The notes under the pieces: generated by a model
What the model was told of the DNA's origin: nothing
Database searches by the model: none
What the model saw: the letters and a program-made list of their open reading frames with translations, nothing else
From: Alphaproteobacteria bacterium MedPE-SWcel
GTDB lineage: Bacteria; Pseudomonadota; Alphaproteobacteria; Rhodobacterales; Rhodobacteraceae
Direction of reading: 5' to 3'
Assembly (NCBI GenBank): GCA_001874255.1
Contig: MPDC01000014.1
Span: 48,721 to 112,720 of the forward strand
Length of the DNA: 64,000 bases
Shown: positions 51,837 through 61,369 of the stretch, piece after piece
Numbering within the stretch: position 1 is the stretch's first letter
Layout: the number at the start of each line of letters is the position of its first letter
Translations under genes and position numbers: made by a program

Positions 51837-53057
51837 TTAGCCTTCAATCGAGCGGATTTCCTCACCCAGTTTTGCAATATGTTCCAGCCGCTCCGAGATC
51901 CGTTCCTGAAAAGCCCCGAGTTGGTCAATAATGTCAGATAGCGTTTCACCAGACGACGGCAGGCGCGCACTCTCGATCTTGCAGAGCACGCGCGTGGAGC
52001 TGAGACCGAGAAAATGGCGGTGCATCACCTGACACGCATTGATGATGCGCACGGCTTCAATATCAACTTCTCCCATGCGCTTGCTTGCGTGCTCTGATTG
52101 CTGCCCGACCAGTTCGGCGAGCTGGGCACGCTCTTTTTCGATGTCGCTATTGCCGGATCGTTTGCTTTCTTTTTGCAGTTCCTCGTCGCATTCCATCAAG
52201 ATCCGGCTCAGGCCAGCGATGAAAAGGCTCGAGTTGACAGAGTGTTTGACCGTGGCGAAGTTGGTGTTTTCGCCCATTACATTACGCTCGAACCAATCTG
52301 ACATCTCGCGCGACATGGCGCCGTAGTTTTGCGACAGCACGGTGACAGGGCCGCCCGACGGCTCAATCCGGGAGGCGATGACCCGCAGGTTATGAGGGAT
52401 CGTGTGCATCGCCTCGAAATCAGTGACTAAGCCGTGAGTTTCATCCAACAGCTTTTCCGCGTTGCGGAGCATCTGACGCAGGTCAGAGATCTGCTGGTCT
52501 GGTTTTCGACCCAGGCCTTCGTCTCGTGCGATCAGTTCTTCGGCAAGTGCATGGGACGCGAAATGCTGATAGTCGTCGAAGCCCTTCTCGCGCACCCAGT
52601 CTTCCATGATCTGCATGCTTTCGACCGGTGAAAGGCCATCGTCTTTTTCAGCTTTGGCCATTTTGGCATATATGGCCTGAACCTCTTCAAAGAAGTCGCT
52701 GGAGGGTTTGATCCGGGCGGAGAGAAAGCCGCCCTCGCAGGGGACAACGGCCGCAAACACCCAATAATGCAGGTTGTCCTTGGATTTGTTCTTCACATAA
52801 GCGCCGATCGTCTTGCCACTCTTGAGAATATCCCAAAACAGCTGAAACACACCCCGCGGCGTGTCCTGATGTCGGATGATCTTATGCGGGGCGCCGATAA
52901 TCTCGTCCCATTCGAAATGCGCAACGCGCTGGAATACAGCATTGCACGCCTCTATCACACCGCGTTCATCTGTCCGCGAGAAGAATACCTCATTCAACTC
53001 AAAAGGAGCTGCACCGCTGCTTGGGCGGCTTTCAATACGGCGGTCGACAAATGACAC
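51837..53057 (-). CDS. PAS-domain protein, Aer-like sensor without a recognised output domain
   Basis: 406 residues. N-terminal PAS domain (about 25-125; HFEWDEIIGAPHKIIRHQDTP and YWVFAAVVPCEGGFLSARIKP) of the type seen in Aer aerotaxis receptors. The rest is helical, probably coiled-coil, with no HAMP domain, no methyl-accepting hairpin tip and no kinase or cyclase motif. No membrane helix. The start is GTG 53057 with a weak ribosome site. It may be a soluble redox sensor acting through protein contacts. Confidence 0.8.
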   Translation of the reverse strand: MSFVDRRIESRPSSGAAPFELNEVFFSRTDERGVIEACNAVFQRVAHFEWDEIIGAPHKIIRHQDTPRGVFQLFWDILKSGKTIGAYVKNKSKDNLHYWVFAAVVPCEGGFLSARIKPSSDFFEEVQAIYAKMAKAEKDDGLSPVESMQIMEDWVREKGFDDYQHFASHALAEELIARDEGLGRKPDQQISDLRQMLRNAEKLLDETHGLVTDFEAMHTIPHNLRVIASRIEPSGGPVTVLSQNYGAMSREMSDWFERNVMGENTNFATVKHSVNSSLFIAGLSRILMECDEELQKESKRSGNSDIEKERAQLAELVGQQSEHASKRMGEVDIEAVRIINACQVMHRHFLGLSSTRVLCKIESARLPSSGETLSDIIDQLGAFQERISERLEHIAKLGEEIRSIEG

Positions 53058-53120
53058 GAGGGCGATTCCATCTGATGCTTAATTTCGCACCACCTTAGTT
53101 GGCCAGTGGTTCACGCATCC

Positions 53121-53576
53121 TTAAATCGGCAAGGGACCATCGGCCTTTAATTGCGCCATCACAATTTGACTATGCACGCGTCCAACCGCCGGGTGCGGCA
53201 GCAGTACGTCATGCAAGAGAGAATTAAGTTCCTGAAGATCATGACAAAAAACACGCAGCAAATAGTCGGCCTCGCCCGTCAGTGTCCAGGCGGATGTGAT
53301 TTCCGCACGGCTGGCTACAAGTCGAGCAAAACTGGCTGCATTTTCCGGGCCATGACTGTTGAGATACACCTGAACAAAGCACTGTATGACCAGGCCGAGC
53401 TTTTCCGGGGTAAGTCGCGCGGTGTAGCTTTGTATATAGCCTTCGGCTTCCAATCGTTGTCGCCGTCTCCCGGCCTGGCTTGGCGACAGGTTCAGCGCCT
53501 CGCCCAGTTCCTGGGCCGTGGATTGAGCGTTCTTCTGCAGATGTGCCAGCAGTTTGATGTCGGTCGGATCAAGCAT
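53121..53576 (-). CDS. Lrp/AsnC-family transcriptional regulator
   Basis: 151 residues: N-terminal winged helix (DIKLLAHLQKNAQSTAQELGEAL, about 5-27) and C-terminal RAM domain that binds an amino acid and mediates oligomerisation (AWTLTGEADYLLRVFCHDLQ). Divergent from hpd with 136 bp between, the typical arrangement for a local regulator of aromatic amino-acid degradation; its effector might be tyrosine or phenylalanine, which is inference. Confidence 0.9.
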   Translation of the reverse strand: MLDPTDIKLLAHLQKNAQSTAQELGEALNLSPSQAGRRRQRLEAEGYIQSYTARLTPEKLGLVIQCFVQVYLNSHGPENAASFARLVASRAEITSAWTLTGEADYLLRVFCHDLQELNSLLHDVLLPHPAVGRVHSQIVMAQLKADGPLPI

Positions 53577-53644
53577 GCGTGAAATAACCTCATTTCCAAA
53601 TCATGTGCAAGATCCCCGCGCCAAATCAGGAAAACCCGCGCGTG

Positions 53645-53662
53645 ATTGCGCATTAATTGCGG
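53645..53662. promoter_or_regulatory. candidate Lrp-type operator between lrp and hpd
   Basis: ATTGCGCATTAATTGCGG is an A+T-centred imperfect palindrome (central ATTAAT flanked by GC-type arms) about 50 bp before the hpd ATG. Position and symmetry fit an Lrp/AsnC site; the consensus of this family is loose. Confidence 0.35.
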
Positions 53663-53712
53663 CTTGAATGCGGTACCTTGGGGAAAGAAAACGTGTAACG
53701 CAGGAGATACCC

Positions 53713-54813
53713 ATGGGTCCTTTTCCCCACGATGCGCCAAAATCGGAGATCAGCGCCGATAATCCAGCCGGAACGGATGGGTTTGAATTTGTCGAGTTCG
53801 CCAGCCCCAACCCGGAAGAGTTGCGAACGCTCTTCGTTCAAATGGGGTATGAGCTGGTCGGGCGCCACAAGATCAAGCGCGGCGTCGAGCTGTGGCAACA
53901 AGGCGACATCACCTATATCCTGAACGCGGAAAAGGACAGCTTTGCCGGCGCATTCGTCGATCTTCATGGCCCCTGCGCGCCTTCGATGGGTTGGCGTGTC
54001 GTGGATGCACAAAAGGCGTTTGATCATGCTGTCGCCAAAGGGGCAGAGCCCTACGAGGGGGATGACAAGACCCTGAATGTGCCCGCGATCAAGGGGATCG
54101 GCGGCTCTCTGATCTATTTCATCGACCAATATTACGAAACCTCGCCCTACAACCAGGAATTCGAGTGGTTGGCTCAGTCCAAGCCAAGGGGAGTGGGATT
54201 TTATTATCTGGATCACCTGACCCACAATGTGTTCAAGGGCAATATGGACAAGTGGTTCAACTTTTACGGTGATCTCTTCAACTTCCGAGAGATCCGCTTT
54301 TTTGACATCCAGGGCAAGTTCACGGGCCTGTTCAGCCGGGCATTGACCTCACCCTGTGGGCGCATCCGAATTCCGATCAACGAAGACCGGGGCGAAACCG
54401 GGCAGATTGTGGCCTATCTGAAAAAATACAACGGCGAGGGGATCCAACATATCGCCGTGGGCGCGCGCGATATCTACAGTGCGACCGACGAGATTTCGGA
54501 CCGTGGCATCCAGTTCATGCCGGCACCGCCCGAAACCTACTACGCCCTCAGCCACGATCGGGTGCACGGCCACGAAGAGCCACTGGACCGCATGAAGAAA
54601 CACGGCATTCTGATCGATGGTGAAGGCGTCGTGGACGGTGGGGAAACCCGCATCCTGCTGCAGATCTTTTCCAAGACAGTGATCGGCCCGATCTTCTTTG
54701 AATTCATTCAGCGCAAAGGCGATGACGGCTTTGGCGAAGGCAATTTCAAGGCGTTGTTCGAGTCGATCGAACAGGAGCAGATCAACAATGGCGAGCTTGG
54801 CACGACGGGGTAG
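53713..54813 (+). CDS. hpd: 4-hydroxyphenylpyruvate dioxygenase
   Basis: Converts 4-hydroxyphenylpyruvate to homogentisate in tyrosine and phenylalanine degradation. 366 residues, two VOC-fold halves. The Fe(II) ligands are visible: H168 (LDHLTHN), H246 (IQHIAVGA) and E330 (FFEFIQR). ATG 53713 is preferred to a start at 53668; AGGAGA lies 6 bases before it. Homogentisate dioxygenase and the later genes are not in this window. Confidence 0.95.
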   Translation: MGPFPHDAPKSEISADNPAGTDGFEFVEFASPNPEELRTLFVQMGYELVGRHKIKRGVELWQQGDITYILNAEKDSFAGAFVDLHGPCAPSMGWRVVDAQKAFDHAVAKGAEPYEGDDKTLNVPAIKGIGGSLIYFIDQYYETSPYNQEFEWLAQSKPRGVGFYYLDHLTHNVFKGNMDKWFNFYGDLFNFREIRFFDIQGKFTGLFSRALTSPCGRIRIPINEDRGETGQIVAYLKKYNGEGIQHIAVGARDIYSATDEISDRGIQFMPAPPETYYALSHDRVHGHEEPLDRMKKHGILIDGEGVVDGGETRILLQIFSKTVIGPIFFEFIQRKGDDGFGEGNFKALFESIEQEQINNGELGTTG

Positions 54814-54921
54814 TTCGGAAAGTCTCAGCCCGAGGGGGCCAACACACAGACCCGGCCTTTTGTGCGTCTCATAAGGTTTCAGAGAGTGTGGGCGGCAGAG
54901 AGTGTGGCAGAACGGCTGTGG

Positions 54922-57756
54922 TCAGCCCTTCGGCATGGTGATCGTCTGATTGCGGCCGCCTTTTTGATATTGCAGCTGTCCTTCGCCGATCGCGACGATG
55001 CGGCCACCGTCGATGCGGTCGCCGACCTTGACCTTGACGTAGCGCCCGGACGGCAGCCGAACGAGGGCCCGCCGTTCAGAAGGCTTGCCATAGACCCCTA
55101 TCAAGTTGAGGTGACGCAGGTTCAGGGCCCGCGGTACCGTCGCCTGACGCGCCACAGAAACGGAGGTCGGGATTGACGGGCTGACAGCCGCCGGGGCCAC
55201 AGATGCGGTCTGCACCTCGGTTTGCCGACTGCTGCGCTGTGCACGATCCACAAGATTGGCGAAATTCGACGGTCGCGCGCGCGGTTTTACAACACTGGCA
55301 ACGGCCCGTTCGGTTGCGGGCTGGCTTTCCTGCGCTTGGGTTTTCAGACTGGCGGGGCGCAACCTTGGACGTTTGGACAGCAGCTCGGACCGGACGACGC
55401 CGCCCAGCTGTACGCGTTCCGTCTGTTCGACCAGGTCCAGAGGGCGCGTGCGAGGGCGCACCAGCCTCAGCAAGGCCGTCCTTTCGGCAGCATCAGCGGC
55501 ATCCTGTTGGCGTGCTTCCGGCCTGTCGGGTGTTGTCGGCGGAGTGATCTCGGGGCGTCCGGCATATACCATTATCCCATCGGGATTGAGGGTCCCTTCC
55601 GGCGTGGCCTTTACCAGACCGCGTTCGTTCAGGGCAAACTGGCGGCCGGCGGCAGTCGGGCTTGAGATGGCTCCGAAGGGCACATCAGTGTCCAATCCCG
55701 GCTCCGCGGGCAGGGCAATCGCGTCCTGGGACAGGTCCGTATTGTCGATCGACGCAACATAGACATCGTCGAGACCAATCAGGGCGGGCAACTCTGCGAT
55801 CACCGGCACTTTCTGCCAAATACCGGTCGCCGCATATTGGGCCGCCTGCGTCAATGCGGTCACGTCACCGTCAAGCCCGTCGGCGAATCCGCTGTCCTCG
55901 CCCGGTACCATGCCGTCGGCCAGGGCCTCGGGGTCCAGGCCGGAGATCTCGTCGGACAGATGCGCGAGGTCAAAGGCTGGATCGTTCGCGACTTCGGGCA
56001 AAAGTGGTGCGCCGGACGTGCCGTCAGAAAGACTGAGCGGCGAGGGGAGCGAGGCGATAACAAGATCCTGCCCCTCCAGCGGTACGGATTCGTCAATTAT
56101 TGGCGTCCCCAGTGCCGCCAGCACGGCGGCGTCGGTTACGGTCAATCCATCCGGGTCTTGTTGCGGCTCTGGCGGCAAATCTCTCGCGGGGAACCGGACC
56201 TCGGTGTGCTGTTGATCTCTGTCGGTTGCTGGCAGGGGCTGCGGCGAGGTGGGCGCCGTACGGGCAAGGGGACCATCAGGGTCCGGAGTTGCCGCCACTG
56301 CCTGCGAGGTCGCGCCGGGCGCCAAGAGGCGACCCGCCAGCGCGGACGCCGTTGCCGGTGGGGCCGCGCGCGTCAGAACAGGGGGGGCGATGGGATCTTC
56401 GGTTTCGATCAGATCCGCGCGTTTCAGGTCGGTCCAGAGGGAGGGCAACTCCTGTACAAGCGCCCAGGCGCCCAAAGCGGACAGGGTTGCAAGTGTCGCG
56501 GCAATGACACCAACCCGGGCCGGACGCAGGCGCAGCGGGTGGGCCTGTGGCATCTGGCCAATGTCGCCCGCCGTTGGACCAGATACGGGCCTTGCGACAG
56601 TCTCTGATGGCCTTTTGGGCGGCGCGGAAGTCGTATTCGCCAAAACGGGCATGGGCATCGACAGGTTCGGCGCCGGCGGAACCGACGCGTGCGCGGCGCC
56701 GACGACAGGGGATGCCAACGGGGCCGCCGCGCCGGGGTCCGGAGCTGTGGATTGCAAGGAAAAGGAGCGTTTCACCTCGGCCGCAGAGGCGTCTGTTTGC
56801 GCAATCGGGCGTTCAGAAGCGGCCCCTGGCCTCCGGCGCGAGCTGAAATTGATGGCGGGCCCGGTGTCACCGTCTATTTCAGTGACTGCAGCGATGCTGA
56901 TGGCATCCAGGTTGAGGGGCCGGGCCTTGCCGTTTGATTGCGGCGAACCGTCTGGGGATTGCACATCATCCAAGGGGGGCGCGGCGGGCAGAACGATGGT
57001 GCCATGCGCACGCGGGGCCAATTCACTCTCGATATCGGAAGAGGCGTATAAATCAGGTTCCTCGGCAGGCGCGACCAAACTGTCGGGCTTGATGTGCGGA
57101 GGTGTGTCGGAGTCGGCCTGCGGCGAGGCATCCGACGGAGTCTGGCTCGGGTCCGGGGTATTCTCCTCGGCAATCGGATGCGTGTCTTGTGATGTTTCAG
57201 GGGGTTCTGCGGAATTTGGCAAAAGGGGGCCAACGTCGACCACGGCAATGCCGTCGGGCTCCACGTCCAATCCGCGCGCGGATCGCGCGGTGCCAAAGAA
57301 CGGTTCACCGAGGAAGTCATGCGCCCCGGGAGCGGCCACGAAGCTCACGGGGCTGAACCCGTGTTCGATGGCAAAGCTCTCGGCCTCGCTGAGGGTTTCG
57401 ATGGCCACGGCCGCAATATGGGTCTGGACCCCGTCCGCACTGATGTCGAACGCCAGATCTGAAACAGCATATGGCGTTGCCCCATCGAGCGCGGCCCGGG
57501 CGGCCTCTATCCGGTCGTCATAGGGCAGGTCGCCGGTTGCGACGGTCAGGTATCTGATCTGAGTATCCGGCAACAGCAGTTTGCAATACAGTCGCCCATC
57601 CCTGTGTTCTTCTGCCTTGCTCCGCAGGATCGCAAGCTCGGTCGGCAGATCGTTGACATTCAGGCCAACGGTATCAACACGTCGCCATCCACCGGCCCCC
57701 CGGAGCAGGAGTACGATGCCGTCAGGCGAAAGAGAGAGCGCGAACTCCGGTTTCAT
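54922..57756 (-). CDS. 944-residue envelope protein, GspL/PilM-like N-terminus and GspC/PilP-like C-terminus
   Basis: Four parts. (1) Residues 1-150: cytoplasmic, resembling the N-terminal domain of GspL/PilM (SLSPDGIVLLLRG, LLLPDTQIRYLTV, ARAALDGATPYAVSDLAFD). (2) 150-410: Pro/Ala/Ser-rich linker. (3) One membrane helix at about 411-435 (VGVIAATLATLSALGAWAL). (4) Periplasmic: a long disordered stretch with three (R/K)PRxRP motifs and, at 880-944, a small beta domain (LNLIGVYGKPSERRALVRLP, VKVGDRIDGG) like the homology region of GspC/PilP. No other secretion or pilus gene is near. Domain calls are by eye, hence moderate confidence. Confidence 0.65.
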   Translation of the reverse strand: MKPEFALSLSPDGIVLLLRGAGGWRRVDTVGLNVNDLPTELAILRSKAEEHRDGRLYCKLLLPDTQIRYLTVATGDLPYDDRIEAARAALDGATPYAVSDLAFDISADGVQTHIAAVAIETLSEAESFAIEHGFSPVSFVAAPGAHDFLGEPFFGTARSARGLDVEPDGIAVVDVGPLLPNSAEPPETSQDTHPIAEENTPDPSQTPSDASPQADSDTPPHIKPDSLVAPAEEPDLYASSDIESELAPRAHGTIVLPAAPPLDDVQSPDGSPQSNGKARPLNLDAISIAAVTEIDGDTGPAINFSSRRRPGAASERPIAQTDASAAEVKRSFSLQSTAPDPGAAAPLASPVVGAAHASVPPAPNLSMPMPVLANTTSAPPKRPSETVARPVSGPTAGDIGQMPQAHPLRLRPARVGVIAATLATLSALGAWALVQELPSLWTDLKRADLIETEDPIAPPVLTRAAPPATASALAGRLLAPGATSQAVAATPDPDGPLARTAPTSPQPLPATDRDQQHTEVRFPARDLPPEPQQDPDGLTVTDAAVLAALGTPIIDESVPLEGQDLVIASLPSPLSLSDGTSGAPLLPEVANDPAFDLAHLSDEISGLDPEALADGMVPGEDSGFADGLDGDVTALTQAAQYAATGIWQKVPVIAELPALIGLDDVYVASIDNTDLSQDAIALPAEPGLDTDVPFGAISSPTAAGRQFALNERGLVKATPEGTLNPDGIMVYAGRPEITPPTTPDRPEARQQDAADAAERTALLRLVRPRTRPLDLVEQTERVQLGGVVRSELLSKRPRLRPASLKTQAQESQPATERAVASVVKPRARPSNFANLVDRAQRSSRQTEVQTASVAPAAVSPSIPTSVSVARQATVPRALNLRHLNLIGVYGKPSERRALVRLPSGRYVKVKVGDRIDGGRIVAIGEGQLQYQKGGRNQTITMPKG

Positions 57757-57998
57757 CGGGTCATCTGGATCTTCTGTCTGTGGCCCCCATCCGCATGGAC
57801 AGGCGCTGTATCCTGTTGATCCGTGACCAGCGCCTTGTCGCGAACAGCAGGAAACACCGCCTCAGAGCGCCGTTATTCTTGTGGAAACCATAAAGCAGGT
57901 TCCCGCCGAGGGGAAGCAAAAGAGCAGAACTTCCTCTTGCGCGCGGGGAATTGCCACCCCCATCTGTCAGGTATCAAAAAGCATGTGGAGGACCCCCT

Positions 57999-58715
57999 AT
58001 GTCGACCCCCAAAATAGTCAGCTTGTTCGTTGCGGGCCTCGTCGCGCTTGCCCCCCTGTCAGCGCAGGCGGAAGAGCTGCGACGGCTGATGGTGACCGGT
58101 GAGGCAAGTCTGGATGTCGCGCCCGATCAGGCGGAGATCACCCTGGGCGTGCGGGCCCAGAGCGAAGAGGCGGCCGACGCGATGAGCCAGGTTTCGGCCA
58201 GTATGGGCGAGGTCTTGGCCAGGCTGCAGGACAGCGGTATCGCAGGTGATGATATCCAGACGCGGCAGGTCTCGATGAATCCCGTCTGGAGCCGAATACA
58301 ACAGGGTGGACAAGACGTGCGCGCGATCACCGGCTTTGAGGCTTCCAATCTGGTCATGGTGACGCTGCGTGATCTGGAGGCCATGGGGGGCGTGCTGGAT
58401 GATGTTCTGCGGGCCGGAGCAAATGAATTCCGTGGTCTGGCGTTTTCATTCAGTGACAGTCGGTCGGTTCAGGATAGGTTGCGGACCGAGGCGGTCGAGG
58501 ATGCCATAAGAAAGGCGCGTCAATTGGCGTCGGCGGCAGGCATGTCGCTGGGTCCGGTGCGGACGCTACAGGATGGCGCGCCGGATGGCGGGGCGCCGAT
58601 GATGGCGATGGAGATGGCGCGCTCTGCAGATATCCCGATGGCGCCGGGCAGTGTGAGCCTGAGCCATCGGGTATCGGTTACATTTGATTTGCTGGAGGCA
58701 TCCGCGCCCGACTGA
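57999..58715 (+). CDS. secreted SIMPL-domain (DUF541) protein
   Basis: 238 residues with a signal peptide (about 1-25, ending LSAQAEEL) and one SIMPL domain: VTGEASLDVAPDQAEITLGV, DIQTRQVSMNPVW and AIRKARQLASAAGMSLG. Periplasmic; family members have been linked to oxidative stress resistance and outer-membrane integrity, without a known biochemical activity. GGAGGA at 57987-57992 fixes ATG 57999. Terminator follows. Confidence 0.88.
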   Translation: MSTPKIVSLFVAGLVALAPLSAQAEELRRLMVTGEASLDVAPDQAEITLGVRAQSEEAADAMSQVSASMGEVLARLQDSGIAGDDIQTRQVSMNPVWSRIQQGGQDVRAITGFEASNLVMVTLRDLEAMGGVLDDVLRAGANEFRGLAFSFSDSRSVQDRLRTEAVEDAIRKARQLASAAGMSLGPVRTLQDGAPDGGAPMMAMEMARSADIPMAPGSVSLSHRVSVTFDLLEASAPD

Positions 58716-58742
58716 TTGGCCCGCCGCGCTGGTCCTGAAAGG

Positions 58743-58769
58743 AAAAAGGCCGGGATACCCCGGCCTTTT
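58743..58769. terminator. bidirectional terminator between the SIMPL gene and metY
   Basis: AAAAGGCCGGG/CCCGGCCTTTT, 11-bp stem with a 4-base loop, A- and T-runs on both sides, between convergent genes. Confidence 0.92.
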
Positions 58770-58806
58770 GCAGGTTTGCAAGGGGGGCATGGGCAAATGT
58801 GATGCG

Positions 58807-60099
58807 TCAGCCACCAGCCTTGGTCAGAGCCTGATCCAGATCGCGGATCAAGTCGTCCGCGTCCTCGATCCCGATGGAGATGCGCACGACGTTTGGTCCG
58901 GCTCCTGCCGCCTGCTGCTGTTCCGCTGTCAGCTGGCGGTGGGTGGTCGAGGCGGAGTGGATGACCAGCGAGCGGGTGTCCCCGAGGTTTGCCACATGGG
59001 AGAAAATCTCCAGGCTGTCGACCAGTTTTACGCAGGCATCGTAGCCGCCCTTGAGCGCAACGGTAAACAGGCCACCGGTGCCCTTGGGGTAGCAGCGTTT
59101 GGCGCGCTCGGCATAGGGGGATGACGGAAGGCCTGCGTAGGTGACATAGTCCACGCGCGGGTCGGCCTCGAGCCAGGCTGCGACCTTTTGAGCGTTTTCC
59201 ACGTGACGCTGCATGCGAAGGGACAGGGTCTCTACGCCCATCAGCGTATAATGCGCGGCTTGCGGGTTCATCGTCATGCCGAGATCGCGCAGCCCGATGG
59301 CGATGCCGTGAAAGGTGAATGCGAGATTGCCGAAGGTCTCGTGGAATTTCAGCCCGTGATATGCAGGTTCCGGCGCCGAGAGCGAGGGGAATTTGTCAGA
59401 GGCAGACCAGTCGAATTGACCGGAGTCGACGATGCAGCCGCCGGTGACGGTGCCGTTGCCGGTCAGGTATTTGGTCGTGGAATGAACCACGAGCGTCGCG
59501 CCATGGGCGATCGGCTGGCACAGGTAGGGGGTGGCAGAAGTGTTGTCGACGATCAAAGGGATCCCGGCGGCGTCGCTGACATCGGCGACCGCACGGATGT
59601 CGGTCACATATCCGCCGGGGTTGGCCACAGATTCGCAAAACACGGCGCGGGTGTCGTCGTCGATGGCGTCGCGCAGCGCGTCGAGATCGTCAAAATCAAC
59701 AAACTTCGCGGACCAGCCAAAGCGTTTGATGGTCTGGCTGAACTGGGTGACGGTGCCGCCATAGAGCCGTGTGGAAGCCACCACATTCTTGCCGGGGCTC
59801 ATCAGTGGAAACAACGCCATGATCTGCGCCGCATGGCCCGACGAACAGCAAACGGCGCCGACGCCGCCCTCAAGCGTCGCAAGCCGTTCCTGCAGAACCG
59901 CAACGGTGGGGTTTGTCAGCCGGGAGTAGATATAGCCAACTTCCTGCAGGTTGAAGAGCGCCGCAGCATGGTCTGCGTCGCGAAAGACATAGGCGGTTGA
60001 TTGGTAGATCGGCGTCTGGCGGGCGCCGGTTGCCGGGTCAGGGCGGGCGCCTGCGTGGATCTGCAGGGTATCAAAACCATAGGTCGGACCATCGGACAT
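58807..60099 (-). CDS. metY: O-acetylhomoserine sulfhydrylase (MetY type, PLP-dependent)
   Basis: Converts O-acetyl-L-homoserine and sulfide to homocysteine in methionine synthesis. 430 residues, Cys/Met-metabolism PLP family. The Schiff-base lysine is K210 in HSTTKYLTGNG; the phosphate-binding GHAAQIMAL (about 88-96), PGKNVVAS (102-109) and IVDNTSATPYLC are also present. The upstream 138 bp contain GCATG-N4-CATGC, a possible operator; I see no SAM riboswitch. Confidence 0.92.
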   Translation of the reverse strand: MSDGPTYGFDTLQIHAGARPDPATGARQTPIYQSTAYVFRDADHAAALFNLQEVGYIYSRLTNPTVAVLQERLATLEGGVGAVCCSSGHAAQIMALFPLMSPGKNVVASTRLYGGTVTQFSQTIKRFGWSAKFVDFDDLDALRDAIDDDTRAVFCESVANPGGYVTDIRAVADVSDAAGIPLIVDNTSATPYLCQPIAHGATLVVHSTTKYLTGNGTVTGGCIVDSGQFDWSASDKFPSLSAPEPAYHGLKFHETFGNLAFTFHGIAIGLRDLGMTMNPQAAHYTLMGVETLSLRMQRHVENAQKVAAWLEADPRVDYVTYAGLPSSPYAERAKRCYPKGTGGLFTVALKGGYDACVKLVDSLEIFSHVANLGDTRSLVIHSASTTHRQLTAEQQQAAGAGPNVVRISIGIEDADDLIRDLDQALTKAGG

Positions 60100-60237
60100 C
60101 TCAAAACTCTCCCTTAGTGTCGCATGCAGTCATGCTGTGACCACAACACACACCGCGCAAGCGGCCAACGCAATGGGAAAATAGGTGGTCAATACCGTGA
60201 AGACACCGGCGGGACATCAATCCCGAAGCGGATGCGA

Positions 60238-61230
60238 TCACCGCATCCAGAAGCCTTCGGATCGTATGCGGTTGCGGATCGCCTGTTCTCGCCGAGGCAG
60301 GTTGTTCTGATCAAACAGCGCCCGCACCTTGTGCCCATTGCCCTGATAAACCAAGCGTTTGATCGGTTCGTATGCCTTCAGGACCTTCTTGATCTTGTTG
60401 GGGGCGGTGACGTCTTCCAGGACGGTCACGACGTGGTCGGCCTCGCGGGCATAAAGGAGGGGGAAGCTTCGGTAGTGGCAACTGGCGCTGCCATCGAGAT
60501 ACCCCGCAGCCAGGCTGTCGCGCCCGCCGCCAAAGGAATGAATGACCAAAGGCAGGGCCACCTGATCCAGCCAGGGGTCAAGTGATTGGCAAACCAGTTC
60601 GATCGGCGGGTCGTCACGGATCGACCTGGCGTAGACCAGAAACCGCTTGCCGAAAGCGACCGGGCAGGCGCCGAAAAAGAAGCCCGCGTTGAAGTAGAGA
60701 TAGCGCTCCCAATATTCATCCGGCTGGCTCAGGTCGAGGCTGCTGTCGAAGTTCAGGCCGAAGCGGCTGTAGAGCGCGCGCCAGATGTCCGAATAGCCCG
60801 GACCATAGAGTGTCGGCTTTGGCCAGGTGCCTTCACGCCGCAGGCTGGCGGAGGGGCGGGAGAAGTCAATCGGCACATCGGCCAGCTCACCCGTTATCAG
60901 AGTGTCGGTGTCGAAAAACAGGAAGGGCTCGTTCCGGGGCAGGACCAGTAGGGCTTCGATCTTGTTTCCATAGGGGTAATCCTGCCCGAAGACCCGGCTT
61001 TCAAACGGTACTATCTCTGCGCCTAGGGTGCTCAGGGCCTCAAGCACCGGCCTGTTTCGGATGGCCGGATCTTTGCGCCAAAGGCGGCCGGCTTGTGGCA
61101 CGGCAACCAGCAAGCGCCCGGAAAACGCAGGACTCATGCGGCGCAGGGAGGCTGCAAACAGGACGGCCTCATACATCAATCGGCCTGACTGGCCGACAAT
61201 GACGATGTTGAAAGGCTGCCCGGTCATCAA
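60238..61230 (-). CDS. glycosyltransferase-like protein (GT-A fold)
   Basis: 330 residues with no signal peptide. The N-terminus FNIVIVGQSGRLMYEAVLFA resembles a nucleotide-sugar transferase start, and FLFFDTDTL (D107-T-D109) is a DxD metal-binding motif. Further blocks (YLYFNAGFFFGACP, DPWLDQVALPL) match families of the glycogenin/LPS-galactosyltransferase type in outline. Acceptor unknown. It precedes or follows no capsule gene, but lies next to a sulfotransferase-like gene on the same strand. Confidence 0.65.
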   Translation of the reverse strand: MMTGQPFNIVIVGQSGRLMYEAVLFAASLRRMSPAFSGRLLVAVPQAGRLWRKDPAIRNRPVLEALSTLGAEIVPFESRVFGQDYPYGNKIEALLVLPRNEPFLFFDTDTLITGELADVPIDFSRPSASLRREGTWPKPTLYGPGYSDIWRALYSRFGLNFDSSLDLSQPDEYWERYLYFNAGFFFGACPVAFGKRFLVYARSIRDDPPIELVCQSLDPWLDQVALPLVIHSFGGGRDSLAAGYLDGSASCHYRSFPLLYAREADHVVTVLEDVTAPNKIKKVLKAYEPIKRLVYQGNGHKVRALFDQNNLPRREQAIRNRIRSEGFWMR

Positions 61231-61369
61231 CGCGCTCTCGAAAGGGTCCTGAAGTCCTGCCCCTGTCCTATCCGCCCGGGGCAGGAGGGTAAACTCCCTT
61301 TGCCGGTTGGCATCGCCTTGCCAGCGTGAAGGTCGATCATATCTCGGTACCTGTGCGGCACAAGCCGGA

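Noticed and set aside
60100..60237. SAM riboswitch before metY
   Set aside because: No match to SAM-II or related consensus cores could be recognised; only a weak GCATG-N4-CATGC dyad is present. A covariance-model search (Infernal with Rfam) would decide.
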